This document shows positions 24,825-33,676 of a DNA stretch of 59,616 bases, piece by piece. Position numbers and translations under genes: made by a program. The stretch is from assembly GCF_014654675.1 (NCBI RefSeq), contig NZ_BNBC01000052.1, positions 1 through 59,616 of the forward strand, written 5' to 3'. Source of the stretch: Streptomyces spiralis. GTDB taxonomy: Bacteria > Actinomycetota > Actinomycetes > Streptomycetales > Streptomycetaceae. Position 1 is the first letter of the stretch. Each line of letters starts with the position of its first letter. Below the pieces are notes generated by a model that did no database searches, was not told where the DNA came from, and saw only the letters and a program-made list of their open reading frames with translations.

Positions 24825-25823
24825 ATGTCCAAGGTGTTCTCCTCGATCGGCAGGCGCCGCGGTGTGCAGGGCGCGGCCGTCTCCGCCGTGGTCCTCGGAC
24901 TGCTGCTGTGGTGGCTGCTGCCGCTGGGCGACCGGCCGCCGAGCGGGACGATCACCTTCAGCACCGGGACGCTGCGCGGGGTCTACCAGGAGTACGGCGT
25001 GCGGCTGCGCGCCGCGTTCGCCAAGGACATGCCGGATCTGAAGGTGCGGCTGCTGACCAGCGACGGCTCGCAGGAGAACGTCACGCGGGTGGCGACCGGC
25101 AAGGCCGACTTCACGATCGCGGCGGCCGACGCGGTGGAGACGTACGAACTGAACCACGGTCCGGGCGCCGGCCGGCTGCGCGGTGTCGCCCGCCTCTACG
25201 ACGACTACGTGCAGCTCGTCGTCGGACGCGACTCGGGGATCGACTCGGTCGCGGACCTGCGGGGCAAGCGGGTGGCCGTCGGGCCGCCGGAGTCGGGCGT
25301 GCGGCTGATCGCCGAACGGGTGCTCAAGGCGGCCGGGATGGACCCGCACAAGGACATCAGGTCCGCGGGCGACGGCATCGACAGCGCGCCGGGCCGGCTG
25401 CGGCAGGGCGCGATCGACGCGTTCTTCTGGTCGGGCGGACTGCCGACGGACGGTCTGACGCAACTCGCGTCGAAGTTCGAGTTCCGGTTCATACCGATCG
25501 ACGACGACCTGGTGGCCAGACTGCATGCCCAGGGCGGTGCCACGCGCTACTACCGCGCCACCAACATGCCGGAGTCGGCGTACCCGTCCGTCCAGAACGG
25601 TTCGACGGTGCCGACGATCGCCGTGTCCAATGTGCTGATGACCCGCAAGGACGTGGATCCGAGACTGACCGAGTGGATCACCCGGACCGTCATCGACAGC
25701 CGCGACCGCATCGGCGCCCACGTCCACTCCGCCCAGCTGGTCGACCTGCGCACCGCGATCTACACCGACCCCCTGGTCCTGCACGAGGGCGCGCGGCGCT
25801 ACTACCGGTCGGTGAAGCCGTAA
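24825..25823 (+). CDS. TAXI-family solute-binding protein
   Basis: TAXI proteins bind a solute outside the membrane, usually for TRAP transporters. The 332-residue protein has a membrane anchor (GAAVSAVVLGLLLWWLLPLG, no lipobox Cys). It then has TAXI core segments ITFSTGTLRGVYQEYG, LLTSDGSQENVTRVATGKADFTIAAADA, LRGKRVAVGPPESGVRLIAERVL and FFWSGGLPTDGL. No TRAP membrane subunit is in the window. Its stop is 25 bases from the convergent stop of gluK, so it is a neighbour of a glutamate sensor rather than a transporter. A sensory role is an inference. Known TAXI proteins bind glutamate in some cases, which makes the context suggestive. Confidence 0.85.
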   Translation: MSKVFSSIGRRRGVQGAAVSAVVLGLLLWWLLPLGDRPPSGTITFSTGTLRGVYQEYGVRLRAAFAKDMPDLKVRLLTSDGSQENVTRVATGKADFTIAAADAVETYELNHGPGAGRLRGVARLYDDYVQLVVGRDSGIDSVADLRGKRVAVGPPESGVRLIAERVLKAAGMDPHKDIRSAGDGIDSAPGRLRQGAIDAFFWSGGLPTDGLTQLASKFEFRFIPIDDDLVARLHAQGGATRYYRATNMPESAYPSVQNGSTVPTIAVSNVLMTRKDVDPRLTEWITRTVIDSRDRIGAHVHSAQLVDLRTAIYTDPLVLHEGARRYYRSVKP

Positions 25824-25848
25824 GGGCACCCGTCCCCGCCGCCGGCCC

Positions 25849-27258
25849 CTACGACCGCCCCGGTTCCGACCTCGGCACCGTCACCGTCACACACAGTCCC
25901 CCGGGCTCGTGGTGGCCGTAGGCGATCGAGCCGCCGCCCGCGGCGAGCAGCGCGCGGGAGATGGACAGGCCGAGGCCGGAGCCCTTGATGTTCTGGTGGC
26001 GCCCGCTGCGCCAGAAGCGGTCGCCGATGCGGGCAAGTTCCTCGTCGGTGAGGCCGGGGCCGCGGTCGGCGACCACGACCGTCGAGGTGCCGCCGCTGCC
26101 GGAGACGGTCACGTCGACGCTCTCGCCCTCCGGCGTGAACTTCACCGCGTTGTCGATCACCGCGTCCAGCGCCGACGACAGCGCCACCGGGTCGGCCCAG
26201 GCCGTGGTGGCCGGGCACTGCCCCACCAGCCGCACCCCCTGGGCCTCGGCGGTCGGCGCCCAGGCCGCCACCCGCTCCGCGGTCAGCTCGCCGATGTCGA
26301 TGAGCTGAAGGTCCGCCTCGGCGTGCTCGGCCAGCGCCAGGTCCAGCAGGTCGTCCAGGACCTGTGCCAGGCGCCGGCCCTCGGTGCGGACCGAGGCGAT
26401 CTCCTCGTTGCCCTCGGGCAGTTCGAGGGCGAGCAGCTCGATGCGCAGCAGCAGCGCCGAGAGCGGGTTGCGCAACTGGTGCGAGGCGTCGGCGACGAAG
26501 GCGCGCTGCTGCTCCAGCACGTCCTCGACGTTGTCCGCCATCTCGTTGAACGACCGGGCCAGCCTGCGCAGTTCCGGTGGTCCGCTCGCCACCGCCACCC
26601 GTGACTTCAGGCGCCCGGTGGCGATGTCGTGGGTGGTGGCGTCCAGGACCCGTACGGGACGCAGCACCCATCCGGTCAGCCGCAGCGCGGCGCCGACGGC
26701 GACCAGCATCGCGATGATCTCGCCCGCGCCCAGGACCAGCCAGCCGTGCAGCGTGCGCGACCGCATCTGCCCGGTGGGCGAGTCGGTGACGACGACCGCG
26801 ACGACGTCGCCGTCCCGGATGACCGGCGAGGCGACGACGAGCCGGTGCCGCTGCCAGGGCCAGACCTGCTCCGGGTCGTGGCTGCGCCGGCTCAGCAGGG
26901 CCTCGCCGAAGGCCGCCCGGACCTCGCCCTCGGGCGGCAGGGACCAGGTGCCCGGGGCGACCGCCATGGGCGTGCCGGAGCGGTAGAAGACGCCGGCCCG
27001 GATGCCGTAGACCTCGTAGTAGCTGGCGAGTTCGCGGCTGAGAGTCTCCAGGCGCTCGTCGGGGACGGTGCGGCGGGAGCCGGTGGGCCGGTCGGTGACG
27101 AACTGGGCGAGCGCGGCGAAGCGCGCCGTGTCGTCGATCCGGTCGACGACCACCTTCTGCTGCTGGGCCGCGGCCAGGCTCACGGCGAGCGGGAAGCCGA
27201 GGGCCAGCAGGACCGCCGCCATCAGGACGATGAGCAGCGGCAGCAGACGTGTGCGCAC
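25849..27258 (-). CDS. gluK: GluK-like sensor histidine kinase
   Basis: The 469-residue membrane kinase has a first membrane helix (residues 5-30), an extracytoplasmic sensor domain (about 31-172) and a second helix (173-197). HAMP follows (198-250), then HisKA with phospho-acceptor His260 (DASHQLRNPLSAL), and an ATPase domain (N-box DAVIDNAVKF, G1 DRGPGL, G2 GSGLGLSIS). The GTG at 27258 lies 9 bases after the gluR stop. Position and orientation next to gluABCD match the S. coelicolor GluR-GluK pair (SCO5778-5779), reported to sense glutamate directly. The name is given on synteny and family; I cannot compare sequences here. Confidence 0.88.
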   Translation of the reverse strand: MRTRLLPLLIVLMAAVLLALGFPLAVSLAAAQQQKVVVDRIDDTARFAALAQFVTDRPTGSRRTVPDERLETLSRELASYYEVYGIRAGVFYRSGTPMAVAPGTWSLPPEGEVRAAFGEALLSRRSHDPEQVWPWQRHRLVVASPVIRDGDVVAVVVTDSPTGQMRSRTLHGWLVLGAGEIIAMLVAVGAALRLTGWVLRPVRVLDATTHDIATGRLKSRVAVASGPPELRRLARSFNEMADNVEDVLEQQRAFVADASHQLRNPLSALLLRIELLALELPEGNEEIASVRTEGRRLAQVLDDLLDLALAEHAEADLQLIDIGELTAERVAAWAPTAEAQGVRLVGQCPATTAWADPVALSSALDAVIDNAVKFTPEGESVDVTVSGSGGTSTVVVADRGPGLTDEELARIGDRFWRSGRHQNIKGSGLGLSISRALLAAGGGSIAYGHHEPGGLCVTVTVPRSEPGRS

Positions 27259-27267
27259 CCGTCCCCG

Positions 27268-27954
27268 CTACGCGGCCGGGGCGACGAGGCGGTAGCCGAC
27301 GCCGCGTACGGTCTCGATCAGGGCCGGCATGCGGAGTTTGGAACGCAGGGAGGCGACGTGGACCTCCAGGGTGCGTCCGGTCCCCTCCCAGCTGGTGCGC
27401 CACACCTCGCTGATGATCTGCTCCCGGCGGAAGACCACCCCGGGGCGCTGGGCGAGCAGGGCCAGCAGATCGAACTCCTTGCGGGTCAGCTGGACGACCG
27501 TGCCGTCCACGCTGACCTGCCGGGTGGGCAGTTCGATGTGCACGGAGCCGAGGCGCAGGGTGCTCTCGCCGCCGCCGGTCGCGTCCTCGTGGACCGTGCG
27601 CCGGCTGACGGCGTGGATCCGGGCGAGCAGCTCCCCGGTGTCGTAGGGCTTCACCACGTAGTCGTCGGCGCCGAGGTTGAGCCCGTGGATGCGGGAGCGG
27701 ACGTCGGAGCGGGCGGTGACCATGATGACCGGGGTGCTGGTGCGCTTGCGGATCTTGCCGCAGACCTCGTAGCCGTCCTGGTCGGGCAGGCCCAGGTCGA
27801 GCAGGACCACGCCGAAGCCCTCGCCGCCCGGGACGAGGGCCTGCAGGGCCTCCTCGCCGCTCCGGGCGTGCGTGACGTCGAAACCGTGCCGGGCCAGGAC
27901 CGCGGACAGCGCGGCCGCGACGTGGTTGTCGTCCTCGACGAGGAGCAGTCTCAT
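27268..27954 (-). CDS. gluR: GluR-like OmpR-family response regulator
   Basis: The 228-residue regulator has a receiver domain with the acidic pocket VEDDN, phospho-acceptor Asp53 (LLDLGLPDQDG) and Lys near 107 (VVKPYDTGEL). An OmpR/PhoB winged helix follows (VQLTRKEFDLLALLAQRPG, ISEVWRTSWEGTGRTLEVHVASLRSKL). The ATG at 27954 opens MRLLLVEDD. It is divergent from gluA across 284 bp holding an 18-bp perfect palindrome at 28004-28021. In S. coelicolor GluR activates gluABCD at high glutamate, and the same role is expected here. Confidence 0.9.
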   Translation of the reverse strand: MRLLLVEDDNHVAAALSAVLARHGFDVTHARSGEEALQALVPGGEGFGVVLLDLGLPDQDGYEVCGKIRKRTSTPVIMVTARSDVRSRIHGLNLGADDYVVKPYDTGELLARIHAVSRRTVHEDATGGGESTLRLGSVHIELPTRQVSVDGTVVQLTRKEFDLLALLAQRPGVVFRREQIISEVWRTSWEGTGRTLEVHVASLRSKLRMPALIETVRGVGYRLVAPAA

Positions 27955-28003
27955 CCCGGCCTCCCCCGGTTCATCCGTCGTATCGTCATCCCATGTAGAA
28001 ACC

Positions 28004-28021
28004 GTGCACGCGCGCGTGCAC
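28004..28021. promoter_or_regulatory. Perfect 18-bp palindrome GTGCACGCGCGCGTGCAC in gluR-gluA region
   Basis: The site is fully self-complementary, 50 bases upstream of the gluR start and 218 upstream of gluA. It is a candidate regulator site. OmpR-type regulators more often bind direct repeats, so a different protein might use it. Confidence 0.5.
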
Positions 28022-28238
28022 CATGGCAGTCACGCCGATGGACGAGGACGGCGTCAAGAGGCTTCCGGGTGCGCGCCACCTGTCGTTACCCAGCCGGTAC
28101 GCGCCCCACGCGGCCTTGCTACGACACGTGTCCGGCCGCTACCAGATCGTGATGCTCAGATCTCCCTCAGATGTAATGACGCTGGTGGCGAGGCTGGCTA
28201 CTGTCCACCGAAACCGAGGAGGACGGAGCCTGAAAGCG

Positions 28239-29015
28239 ATGACCGAAGTATCGGTGGCCAAGGAAGACGTGGCCTCGACCAACGATCTGGTCGTCCTGAA
28301 GAGCGTCAACAAGCACTTCGGCGCGTTGCACGTGCTCCAGGACATCGAGCTGACGATCTCTCGCGGCGAGGTCGTCGTGGTCATCGGGCCCTCCGGGTCC
28401 GGGAAGTCCACTCTGTGCCGCACCATCAACCGCCTGGAGACCATCGACTCGGGCACGATCTCGATCGACGGCCGGCCGCTGCCCCACGAGGGCAAGGAGC
28501 TGGCCCGGCTGCGCGCCGACGTCGGCATGGTCTTCCAGTCCTTCAATCTCTTCGCGCACAAGACCGTGCTCGAGAACGTGACCCTGGGGCAGATCAAGGT
28601 CCGCCGCACGGACAAGAAGAAGGCCGAGGAGCGGGCTCGCGCGCTGCTCGACCGGGTCGGCGTGGGCGCGCAGGCCGACAAGTACCCCGCGCAGCTCTCC
28701 GGCGGCCAGCAGCAGCGCGTGGCCATCGCGCGGGCGCTCGCCATGGACCCGAAGGTCATGCTCTTCGACGAGCCGACCTCCGCGCTGGACCCGGAGATGA
28801 TCAACGAGGTGCTGGAGGTCATGCAGCAGCTCGCCCGGGACGGCATGACGATGATCGTCGTCACCCATGAGATGGGCTTCGCCCGCTCGGCCGCGAACCG
28901 GGTGGTCTTCATGGCCGACGGCCGGATCGTCGAACAGGCCGCGCCCGACCAGTTCTTCAGCAACCCGCGCAGCGACCGCGCCAAGGACTTCCTGTCGAAG
29001 ATCCTGCACCACTGA
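28239..29015 (+). CDS. gluA: GluA, ATPase of glutamate ABC importer
   Basis: The 258-residue ATPase energises uptake of glutamate with GluB, GluC and GluD. Motifs are Walker A GPSGSGKST, the Q-loop VFQSFNLF, the signature LSGGQQQRVAIARAL, Walker B VMLFDEPTSALD and the H-loop VTHEMGF, typical of polar amino acid importers. ATG 28239 lies 10 bases after GGAG in a purine-rich stretch. The frame is open upstream to 28023, but those residues do not match the family. It is the first gene of the gluABCD operon, divergent from gluR. Confidence 0.95.
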   Translation: MTEVSVAKEDVASTNDLVVLKSVNKHFGALHVLQDIELTISRGEVVVVIGPSGSGKSTLCRTINRLETIDSGTISIDGRPLPHEGKELARLRADVGMVFQSFNLFAHKTVLENVTLGQIKVRRTDKKKAEERARALLDRVGVGAQADKYPAQLSGGQQQRVAIARALAMDPKVMLFDEPTSALDPEMINEVLEVMQQLARDGMTMIVVTHEMGFARSAANRVVFMADGRIVEQAAPDQFFSNPRSDRAKDFLSKILHH

Positions 29016-29027
29016 CGGCCTCGGGCA

Positions 29028-29064
29028 ACCCGCGTCGGCCGGCGTACGCCCCGGTCACGCGGGT
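29028..29064 (+). terminator. Hairpin between gluA and gluB, possible attenuator
   Basis: Arms ACCCGCGT (29028-29035) and ACGCGGGT (29057-29064) can pair across 21 bases in the 177-bp gluA-gluB gap. A hairpin here could set different message levels for the ATPase and the binding protein. Confidence 0.35.
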
Positions 29065-29192
29065 CTCCCCGGGTTGCCGCGGTGGCCCTGGCCGCCTGAC
29101 GGCCCAGGTCGCCCCCGGTCGCCCGGTCCCCGGCGCAGCCGTCACCGCCCCGAAACGGGCCTCGACTCCTCTTTGAGCAAAGGACATCCACC

Positions 29193-30032
29193 ATGAAGCT
29201 CCGCAAGGTCACCGCCGCCTCGGCCGTCGTGCTCGCCCTCGCCGTCTCGGCGACGGCGTGCGGTTCGGACAAGAAGGACGGCGGGTCGTCGGGCAGCGGC
29301 GGCGACAAGAAGATCGCCATCGGCATCAAGTTCGACCAGCCGGGTCTCGGCCAGAAGACGCCGCAGGGCTACTCCGGCTTCGACGTGGACGTGGCCAAGT
29401 ACGTCGCCAAGAAGCTGGGCTACAACGAGGACCAGATCGAGTGGAAGGAGTCCAAGAGCGCCGACCGCGAGACGATGCTGCAGCGCGGTGACGTGGACTT
29501 CATCGCCGCCACCTACTCGATCACCCCGGAGCGCGAGAAGAAGGTCGACTTCGCCGGCCCGTACCTGCTGGCCCACCAGGACGTCCTGATCCGCGCCGAC
29601 GAAAGCGGGATCAAGTCGCCGGCCGACCTCAACAGCAAGAAGCTGTGCTCGGTGACCGGCTCGACCTCGGCTCAGAACGTCAAGGACAAGCTGGCGCCCA
29701 AGGCCAACCTCCAGCAGTACCCGACGTACTCGGCGTGTCTGACCGGTCTGCAGAACAAGGCGATCGACGCGCTGACCACCGACGACTCGATCCTCGCCGG
29801 TTACGCCTCCCAGGCCCAGTTCAAGGGCAAGTTCAAGCTGGGCGGCTTCAAGATGACCAACGAGAACTACGGCATCGGCGTCAAGAAGGGCAGCGACCTC
29901 AAGGCCAAGATCAACAAGGCCCTGGAGGACATGGTCGCCGACGGTTCCTGGGACAAGGCCGTGAAGGCCAACCTCGGCCCGGCGAACTACCAGAACGAGC
30001 CCGCGCCGAAGATCGGCGACATCAAGAGCTGA
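29193..30032 (+). CDS. gluB: GluB, glutamate-binding lipoprotein
   Basis: The 279-residue family 3 solute-binding protein presents glutamate to the importer. Its signal peptide ends LAVSATAC with lipidated Cys23, followed by a Lys/Gly/Ser linker. The mature domain shows IAIGIKFDQPGLGQKTPQGYSGFDVDVAKYV, VDFIAATYSITPEREKKVDFAGPY, and the hinge LCSVTGSTSAQNVKDKL. Two Cys residues (LCSVTG and YSACLTGL) may form a disulfide. The ATG at 29193 has AAAGGA eleven bases upstream. It is the second gene of gluABCD. Confidence 0.95.
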   Translation: MKLRKVTAASAVVLALAVSATACGSDKKDGGSSGSGGDKKIAIGIKFDQPGLGQKTPQGYSGFDVDVAKYVAKKLGYNEDQIEWKESKSADRETMLQRGDVDFIAATYSITPEREKKVDFAGPYLLAHQDVLIRADESGIKSPADLNSKKLCSVTGSTSAQNVKDKLAPKANLQQYPTYSACLTGLQNKAIDALTTDDSILAGYASQAQFKGKFKLGGFKMTNENYGIGVKKGSDLKAKINKALEDMVADGSWDKAVKANLGPANYQNEPAPKIGDIKS

Positions 30033-30113
30033 GTCAGCGCCCCGGGTGCGCCGTCCACGGGGGAGCGGCGCACCCGGGGTCCGGCCCCTTCACACGCGGA
30101 AGCGCGGGAGATC

Positions 30114-30779
30114 GTGTTCGACTTTCTTTCTGGCTATGACCTGCTGGGAGCCTTCTGGGTGACCGTGCAGCTCACGCTGCTCTCGGCCGTCGGCTCCCTG
30201 GTCTGGGGCACCCTGCTGGCCGCCATGCGCGTCGGCCCGGTGCCCCTCATGCGCGGCTTCGGTACCGCCTACGTCAACGTCGTGCGGAACATCCCGCTGA
30301 CGGTGATCATCCTGTTCACCTCGCTGGGCCTGAACCAGACGCTCAACGTCCAGCTCGGCGCGCAGGACTTCGACACCATCAACTTCCGGCTCGCCGTGCT
30401 CGGTCTGATCGCCTACACATCGGCGTTCGTCTGCGAGGCGATCCGCTCCGGCATCAACACGGTGCCGGTCGGCCAGGCGGAGGCGGCCCGCGCGCTCGGG
30501 CTGAACTTCACCCAGGTCCTGACCCTGGTGGTGCTGCCGCAGGCGTTCCGCTCCGTGGTCGGCCCGCTGACCAACGTCCTGATCGCGCTCACCAAGAACA
30601 CCACGGTGGCCGCCGCCATCGGCGTGGCCGAGGCAGCCCTGCTGATGAAGAAGATGATCGAGAACGAGGCACAACTCCTGCTGATCTCCGCGGTCTTCGC
30701 GTTCGGCTTCGTGTGTCTCACGCTGCCGACCGGCCTGATCCTCGGCTGGGTGGGCAAGAAGGTGGCGGTGAAGCGATGA
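30114..30779 (+). CDS. gluC: GluC, glutamate ABC importer permease
   Basis: The 221-residue permease has about five membrane helices and the cytoplasmic EAA loop EAARALGLNFTQVLTLVVLPQAFR that docks on GluA. The GTG at 30114 follows GGGAG at short distance and opens VFDFLSGYDLLGAFWVTVQLT. An 81-bp gap separates it from gluB. Its TGA overlaps the ATG of gluD by 4 bases, which indicates coupled translation of the two permease subunits. Confidence 0.94.
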   Translation: MFDFLSGYDLLGAFWVTVQLTLLSAVGSLVWGTLLAAMRVGPVPLMRGFGTAYVNVVRNIPLTVIILFTSLGLNQTLNVQLGAQDFDTINFRLAVLGLIAYTSAFVCEAIRSGINTVPVGQAEAARALGLNFTQVLTLVVLPQAFRSVVGPLTNVLIALTKNTTVAAAIGVAEAALLMKKMIENEAQLLLISAVFAFGFVCLTLPTGLILGWVGKKVAVKR

Positions 30780-31663
30780 GCAGCTCGGTGCTGTACGACG
30801 CGCAGGGGCCGAGGGCCAAACGGCGCAACGTCGTCTACACGATCGTGTTCCTGCTCGCCGTCGCGGGGCTCGTCTGGTGGGTGTACCAGAACCTGAGCGA
30901 CAAGGGGCAGCTGGACTGGGAGAAGTGGAAGCCGTTCTTCTCCGGTTCCGAGGCATGGACCACGTACATCCTGCCCGGCCTGAAGAACACGCTGATCGCG
31001 GCCGCCATGTCGATGATCATCGCGCTGCCGCTGGGCGCCGTCTTCGGGATCGCACGGCTGTCCGACCACGCCTGGATCCGCGTTCCGGCCGCGGTGGTCG
31101 TGGAGTTCTTCCGCGCCATCCCGGTGCTGATCCTGATGATCTTCGGCAACGCCCTGTTCGCCCAGTACACCAACGTCAACTCCGACGACCGCCCGCTGTA
31201 CGCCGTGGTCACCGGCCTGGTGCTCTACAACGCCTCGGTGCTGGCGGAGATCGTCCGGGCCGGCATCCTGGCCCTTCCCAAGGGCCAGTCGGAGGCCGCC
31301 CAGGCCATCGGCCTGCGCAAGACCCAGACCATGACGTCGATCCTGCTGCCGCAGGCGGTGACCGCGATGCTGCCGGCGATCGTCAGCCAGCTGGTGGTGA
31401 TCGTGAAGGACACCGCGCTCGGCGGCGCGATCCTCACCTTCCCGGAGCTGCTGGCCGCGGTCTCCCCGATGAGTTCGTACTACGGTGCGAACACCATCGC
31501 GAGCTTCACGATCGTGGCGGTGATCTACGTGGCGCTCAACTTCAGCCTCACCAGCTTCGCGAGCTGGCTGGAGCGGCGGCTGCGGCGGGCGAAGAAGTCG
31601 ACCGGGGCGGTGCTCGCGCCGGCGGCGGTGGGGGGCACCGAGTCGGCGGGAACCGCCGCCTGA
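30776..31663 (+). CDS. gluD: GluD, glutamate ABC importer permease
   Basis: The second permease subunit has 295 residues: a soluble N-terminus, a first helix near residue 20, a periplasmic-side segment of about 40 residues, then the five-helix core. The EAA loop is SEAAQAIGLRKTQTMTSILLPQAVTAML. It overlaps gluC in ATGA. The C-terminal 25 residues are Ala/Gly-rich and probably cytoplasmic. A hairpin terminator follows at 31684-31726. Confidence 0.94.
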   Translation: MSSSVLYDAQGPRAKRRNVVYTIVFLLAVAGLVWWVYQNLSDKGQLDWEKWKPFFSGSEAWTTYILPGLKNTLIAAAMSMIIALPLGAVFGIARLSDHAWIRVPAAVVVEFFRAIPVLILMIFGNALFAQYTNVNSDDRPLYAVVTGLVLYNASVLAEIVRAGILALPKGQSEAAQAIGLRKTQTMTSILLPQAVTAMLPAIVSQLVVIVKDTALGGAILTFPELLAAVSPMSSYYGANTIASFTIVAVIYVALNFSLTSFASWLERRLRRAKKSTGAVLAPAAVGGTESAGTAA

Positions 31664-31683
31664 CGGACGGTCACCGGGCAGCT

Positions 31684-31726
31684 GTGACAAGGGGGGCAGT
31701 GGAGTGATCACCACTGCCCCCGTCAC
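31684..31726 (+). terminator. Terminator of gluABCD
   Basis: An 11-bp perfect stem GGGGGCAGTGG/CCACTGCCCCC with an 8-base loop is extended by GTGAC/GTCAC across a small bulge. It lies 20 bases past the gluD stop. Confidence 0.85.
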
Positions 31727-31839
31727 TTGACGCAAGCAGCGGCAATGGGTTGCATACGTTCTGTGATCGTGCACCCTGCTCCTACTGTTTGTTCACGTCT
31801 GTCCGTCAGGACACCGCTGCGGGCAGGGGGCGCCGCGCC

Positions 31840-33495
31840 GTGGACCCGGTGATCGTCGTCGGCGCGGGGCCCGTCGGGCTCACGCTCGCCCTGGCGCTGG
31901 CGCGCCAGGAGGTGCCGTCCGTCGTTCTCGACGAGACACCGGGCAGGGACGCGCCGCGCGCCGCGCGCACCGTCGTGCTGCGCGAGGACACCGCCGCGCT
32001 GGTGGAGCGGCTGGCCGGTGTGCCGCTCGGCCCGGCCGGGCTGCGCTGGGCCGGATGGCGGCTGCTGCGGCGCAAGCAGGTGACGGGCGAGGTCGCCTTC
32101 GGCGACATCGGGACGGCCGATGGGGCGGGTTCCGCTGGTGCGGCGAGTGCGGACGGCGTGGGGCTGCCGGCACCGCTGCACATCGCCCAGCACGTCCTGA
32201 CCGGCGCTCTGCGCGCCGCCGTCGCCCGCGAGCCGCTGGTCGAACTGGCGACCGACAGCCGGCTCGACACCATAGAGCAGGAAGCGGCGGGCGTCACCGC
32301 GCACACCCGTGGCCCGGCCGGCACCTGGTGGCGCGGGAGTTACCTGGTCGGCTGCGACGGGCCGCGCTCGACCGTCCGCAAACTCCAGGACATCCGCTTC
32401 CCCGGCCGTACGGCCGTCGAGCGGCACGCCGTCGCCGCGCTGCGCACGGAACTCCCCCGGCCCGAGGAAGCGTTCCTCCACCGGATGCCGCCGTGGCGGA
32501 CGACCGGCCCCTTCGCCGGGGAGATCACCGCCCGCCCGCTCCGGGACGGCGTGTGGCGGCTGGACTGGCTGCTGCCGCCCGGCAAGGACCTGGTCACGCC
32601 CGAACTGCTGGTCTCCCGGATCCGGGAGACCCTGACCGGCTGGACCGGCGAGTCCGCGCCGTCGTACGAACTCCTGGACACCGGAGTCCACACGGTCCAC
32701 CACCGGCTGGCCCGTCGCTGGCGCGTCGGCCGCGTCTTCGTCGCCGGGGACGCGGCGCACCTGCTGGGCGCGTTCGGCACCCACGGGCTGGACGAGGGGC
32801 TGCGGGACGCCGACAACCTGGCCTGGAAGCTGGCCACCGCCTGGCACCACGGCCCCCACGAGACACTGCTGGACAGCTACCAGGCGGAGCGGCGGGCGGT
32901 CGTCGCCGCCCGGCTGCGCGCAGCGGACCAGGTGCTCCCGGTGCTGCGCGGGGGCGGCGGACTGCGCTCGTACGTCCCCGGGGCCGCGCGCGGGCACGAC
33001 GCGCTGCTGATGGACGGCCACCTCGGGCGCGGGGCACTGGGTGCGCCGGGGGCGTACGCCGACTCGCCACTGGCGCCCCCGGGCTGCGAGGCCGAGGTGC
33101 CGGTGGACACGCCGGTCGGTGCGTCGGTCGCCGATGTGGTGGTGACGGCGGAGGACGGCTCGTTCGTACAGCTGCGTGAGCGGCTGGGCCGCGGGGCGCT
33201 GCTGGTGGTGCTGGTGGCGCCGGGCACGGGGGTGTGGGAGCGCCGGCACTGGGTGGGCGCCGGGATCATGCCCCGGCTCGCGGCGGCGGTGACGGCCCTG
33301 CCGCATCGCGCCGAGCTGCTGGTCGCCGAGAGCTACCCGGGCGCGGCCCCCCACACCGTGCTCCTGGTGCGCCCCGACGGGCACCTGGTCACCGCGCTCG
33401 GCGGAGTGCGCCCCGCCGATCTGTACACGGCGGCGGAAGCCGCGCTCGGCGGACCGGCACACACGGAGACGCGGGCGGAGGCGGGCGCGCGCTGA
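31840..33495 (+). CDS. Group A FAD-dependent aromatic monooxygenase
   Basis: The 551-residue flavoprotein resembles polyketide and phenol hydroxylases. It has the dinucleotide fold VVGAGPVGLTLALAL, the DG motif LVGCDGPRSTVRK and the GD motif RVFVAGDAAHLLGAFGTHGLDEGLRDADNLAWKL. In the last motif the usual PPxGGQG is replaced by LLGAFGTHG, so the flavin pocket may differ. A C-terminal thioredoxin-like domain (about residues 430-545) is present as in PgaE and RdmE, without a redox CxxC. GTG 31840 follows AGGGGG by 9 bases. The gene stands alone between the glutamate operon and the cysteine dioxygenase pair, with no polyketide genes nearby. Its substrate is unknown. Confidence 0.85.
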   Translation: MDPVIVVGAGPVGLTLALALARQEVPSVVLDETPGRDAPRAARTVVLREDTAALVERLAGVPLGPAGLRWAGWRLLRRKQVTGEVAFGDIGTADGAGSAGAASADGVGLPAPLHIAQHVLTGALRAAVAREPLVELATDSRLDTIEQEAAGVTAHTRGPAGTWWRGSYLVGCDGPRSTVRKLQDIRFPGRTAVERHAVAALRTELPRPEEAFLHRMPPWRTTGPFAGEITARPLRDGVWRLDWLLPPGKDLVTPELLVSRIRETLTGWTGESAPSYELLDTGVHTVHHRLARRWRVGRVFVAGDAAHLLGAFGTHGLDEGLRDADNLAWKLATAWHHGPHETLLDSYQAERRAVVAARLRAADQVLPVLRGGGGLRSYVPGAARGHDALLMDGHLGRGALGAPGAYADSPLAPPGCEAEVPVDTPVGASVADVVVTAEDGSFVQLRERLGRGALLVVLVAPGTGVWERRHWVGAGIMPRLAAAVTALPHRAELLVAESYPGAAPHTVLLVRPDGHLVTALGGVRPADLYTAAEAALGGPAHTETRAEAGAR

Positions 33496-33662
33496 CGTTC
33501 CGGCGCACGCTGACGCCCAGGTGCCCCGCCGGCGTTGGGGCGCACGCTGACCGTACTCACCGTCACCGTGCTGTCCACATGGATTACGGTGAGTTGACCG
33601 GTTTCGGTGTGCCGTGGTGTACTCCGGATCGTGACCGACACCGATGTGCGCCTGTGGCGGAG

Positions 33663-33676
33663 GGTCCATATGGACC
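33663..33676 (+). promoter_or_regulatory. Palindrome GGTCCATATGGACC spanning a leader start codon
   Basis: The 14-base palindrome can form an RNA hairpin with stem GGUCC/GGACC and loop AUAU. It overlaps the end of the GGAGGG ribosome site and the ATG at 33670, so it could control leader translation. It could equally be a DNA operator. Confidence 0.5.

Noticed and set aside
20674..25041. Rightward open frame of over 1400 codons across miaB and the GT87-like gene
   Set aside because: It overlaps five supported genes in other frames, and its translation shows no recognisable domain.
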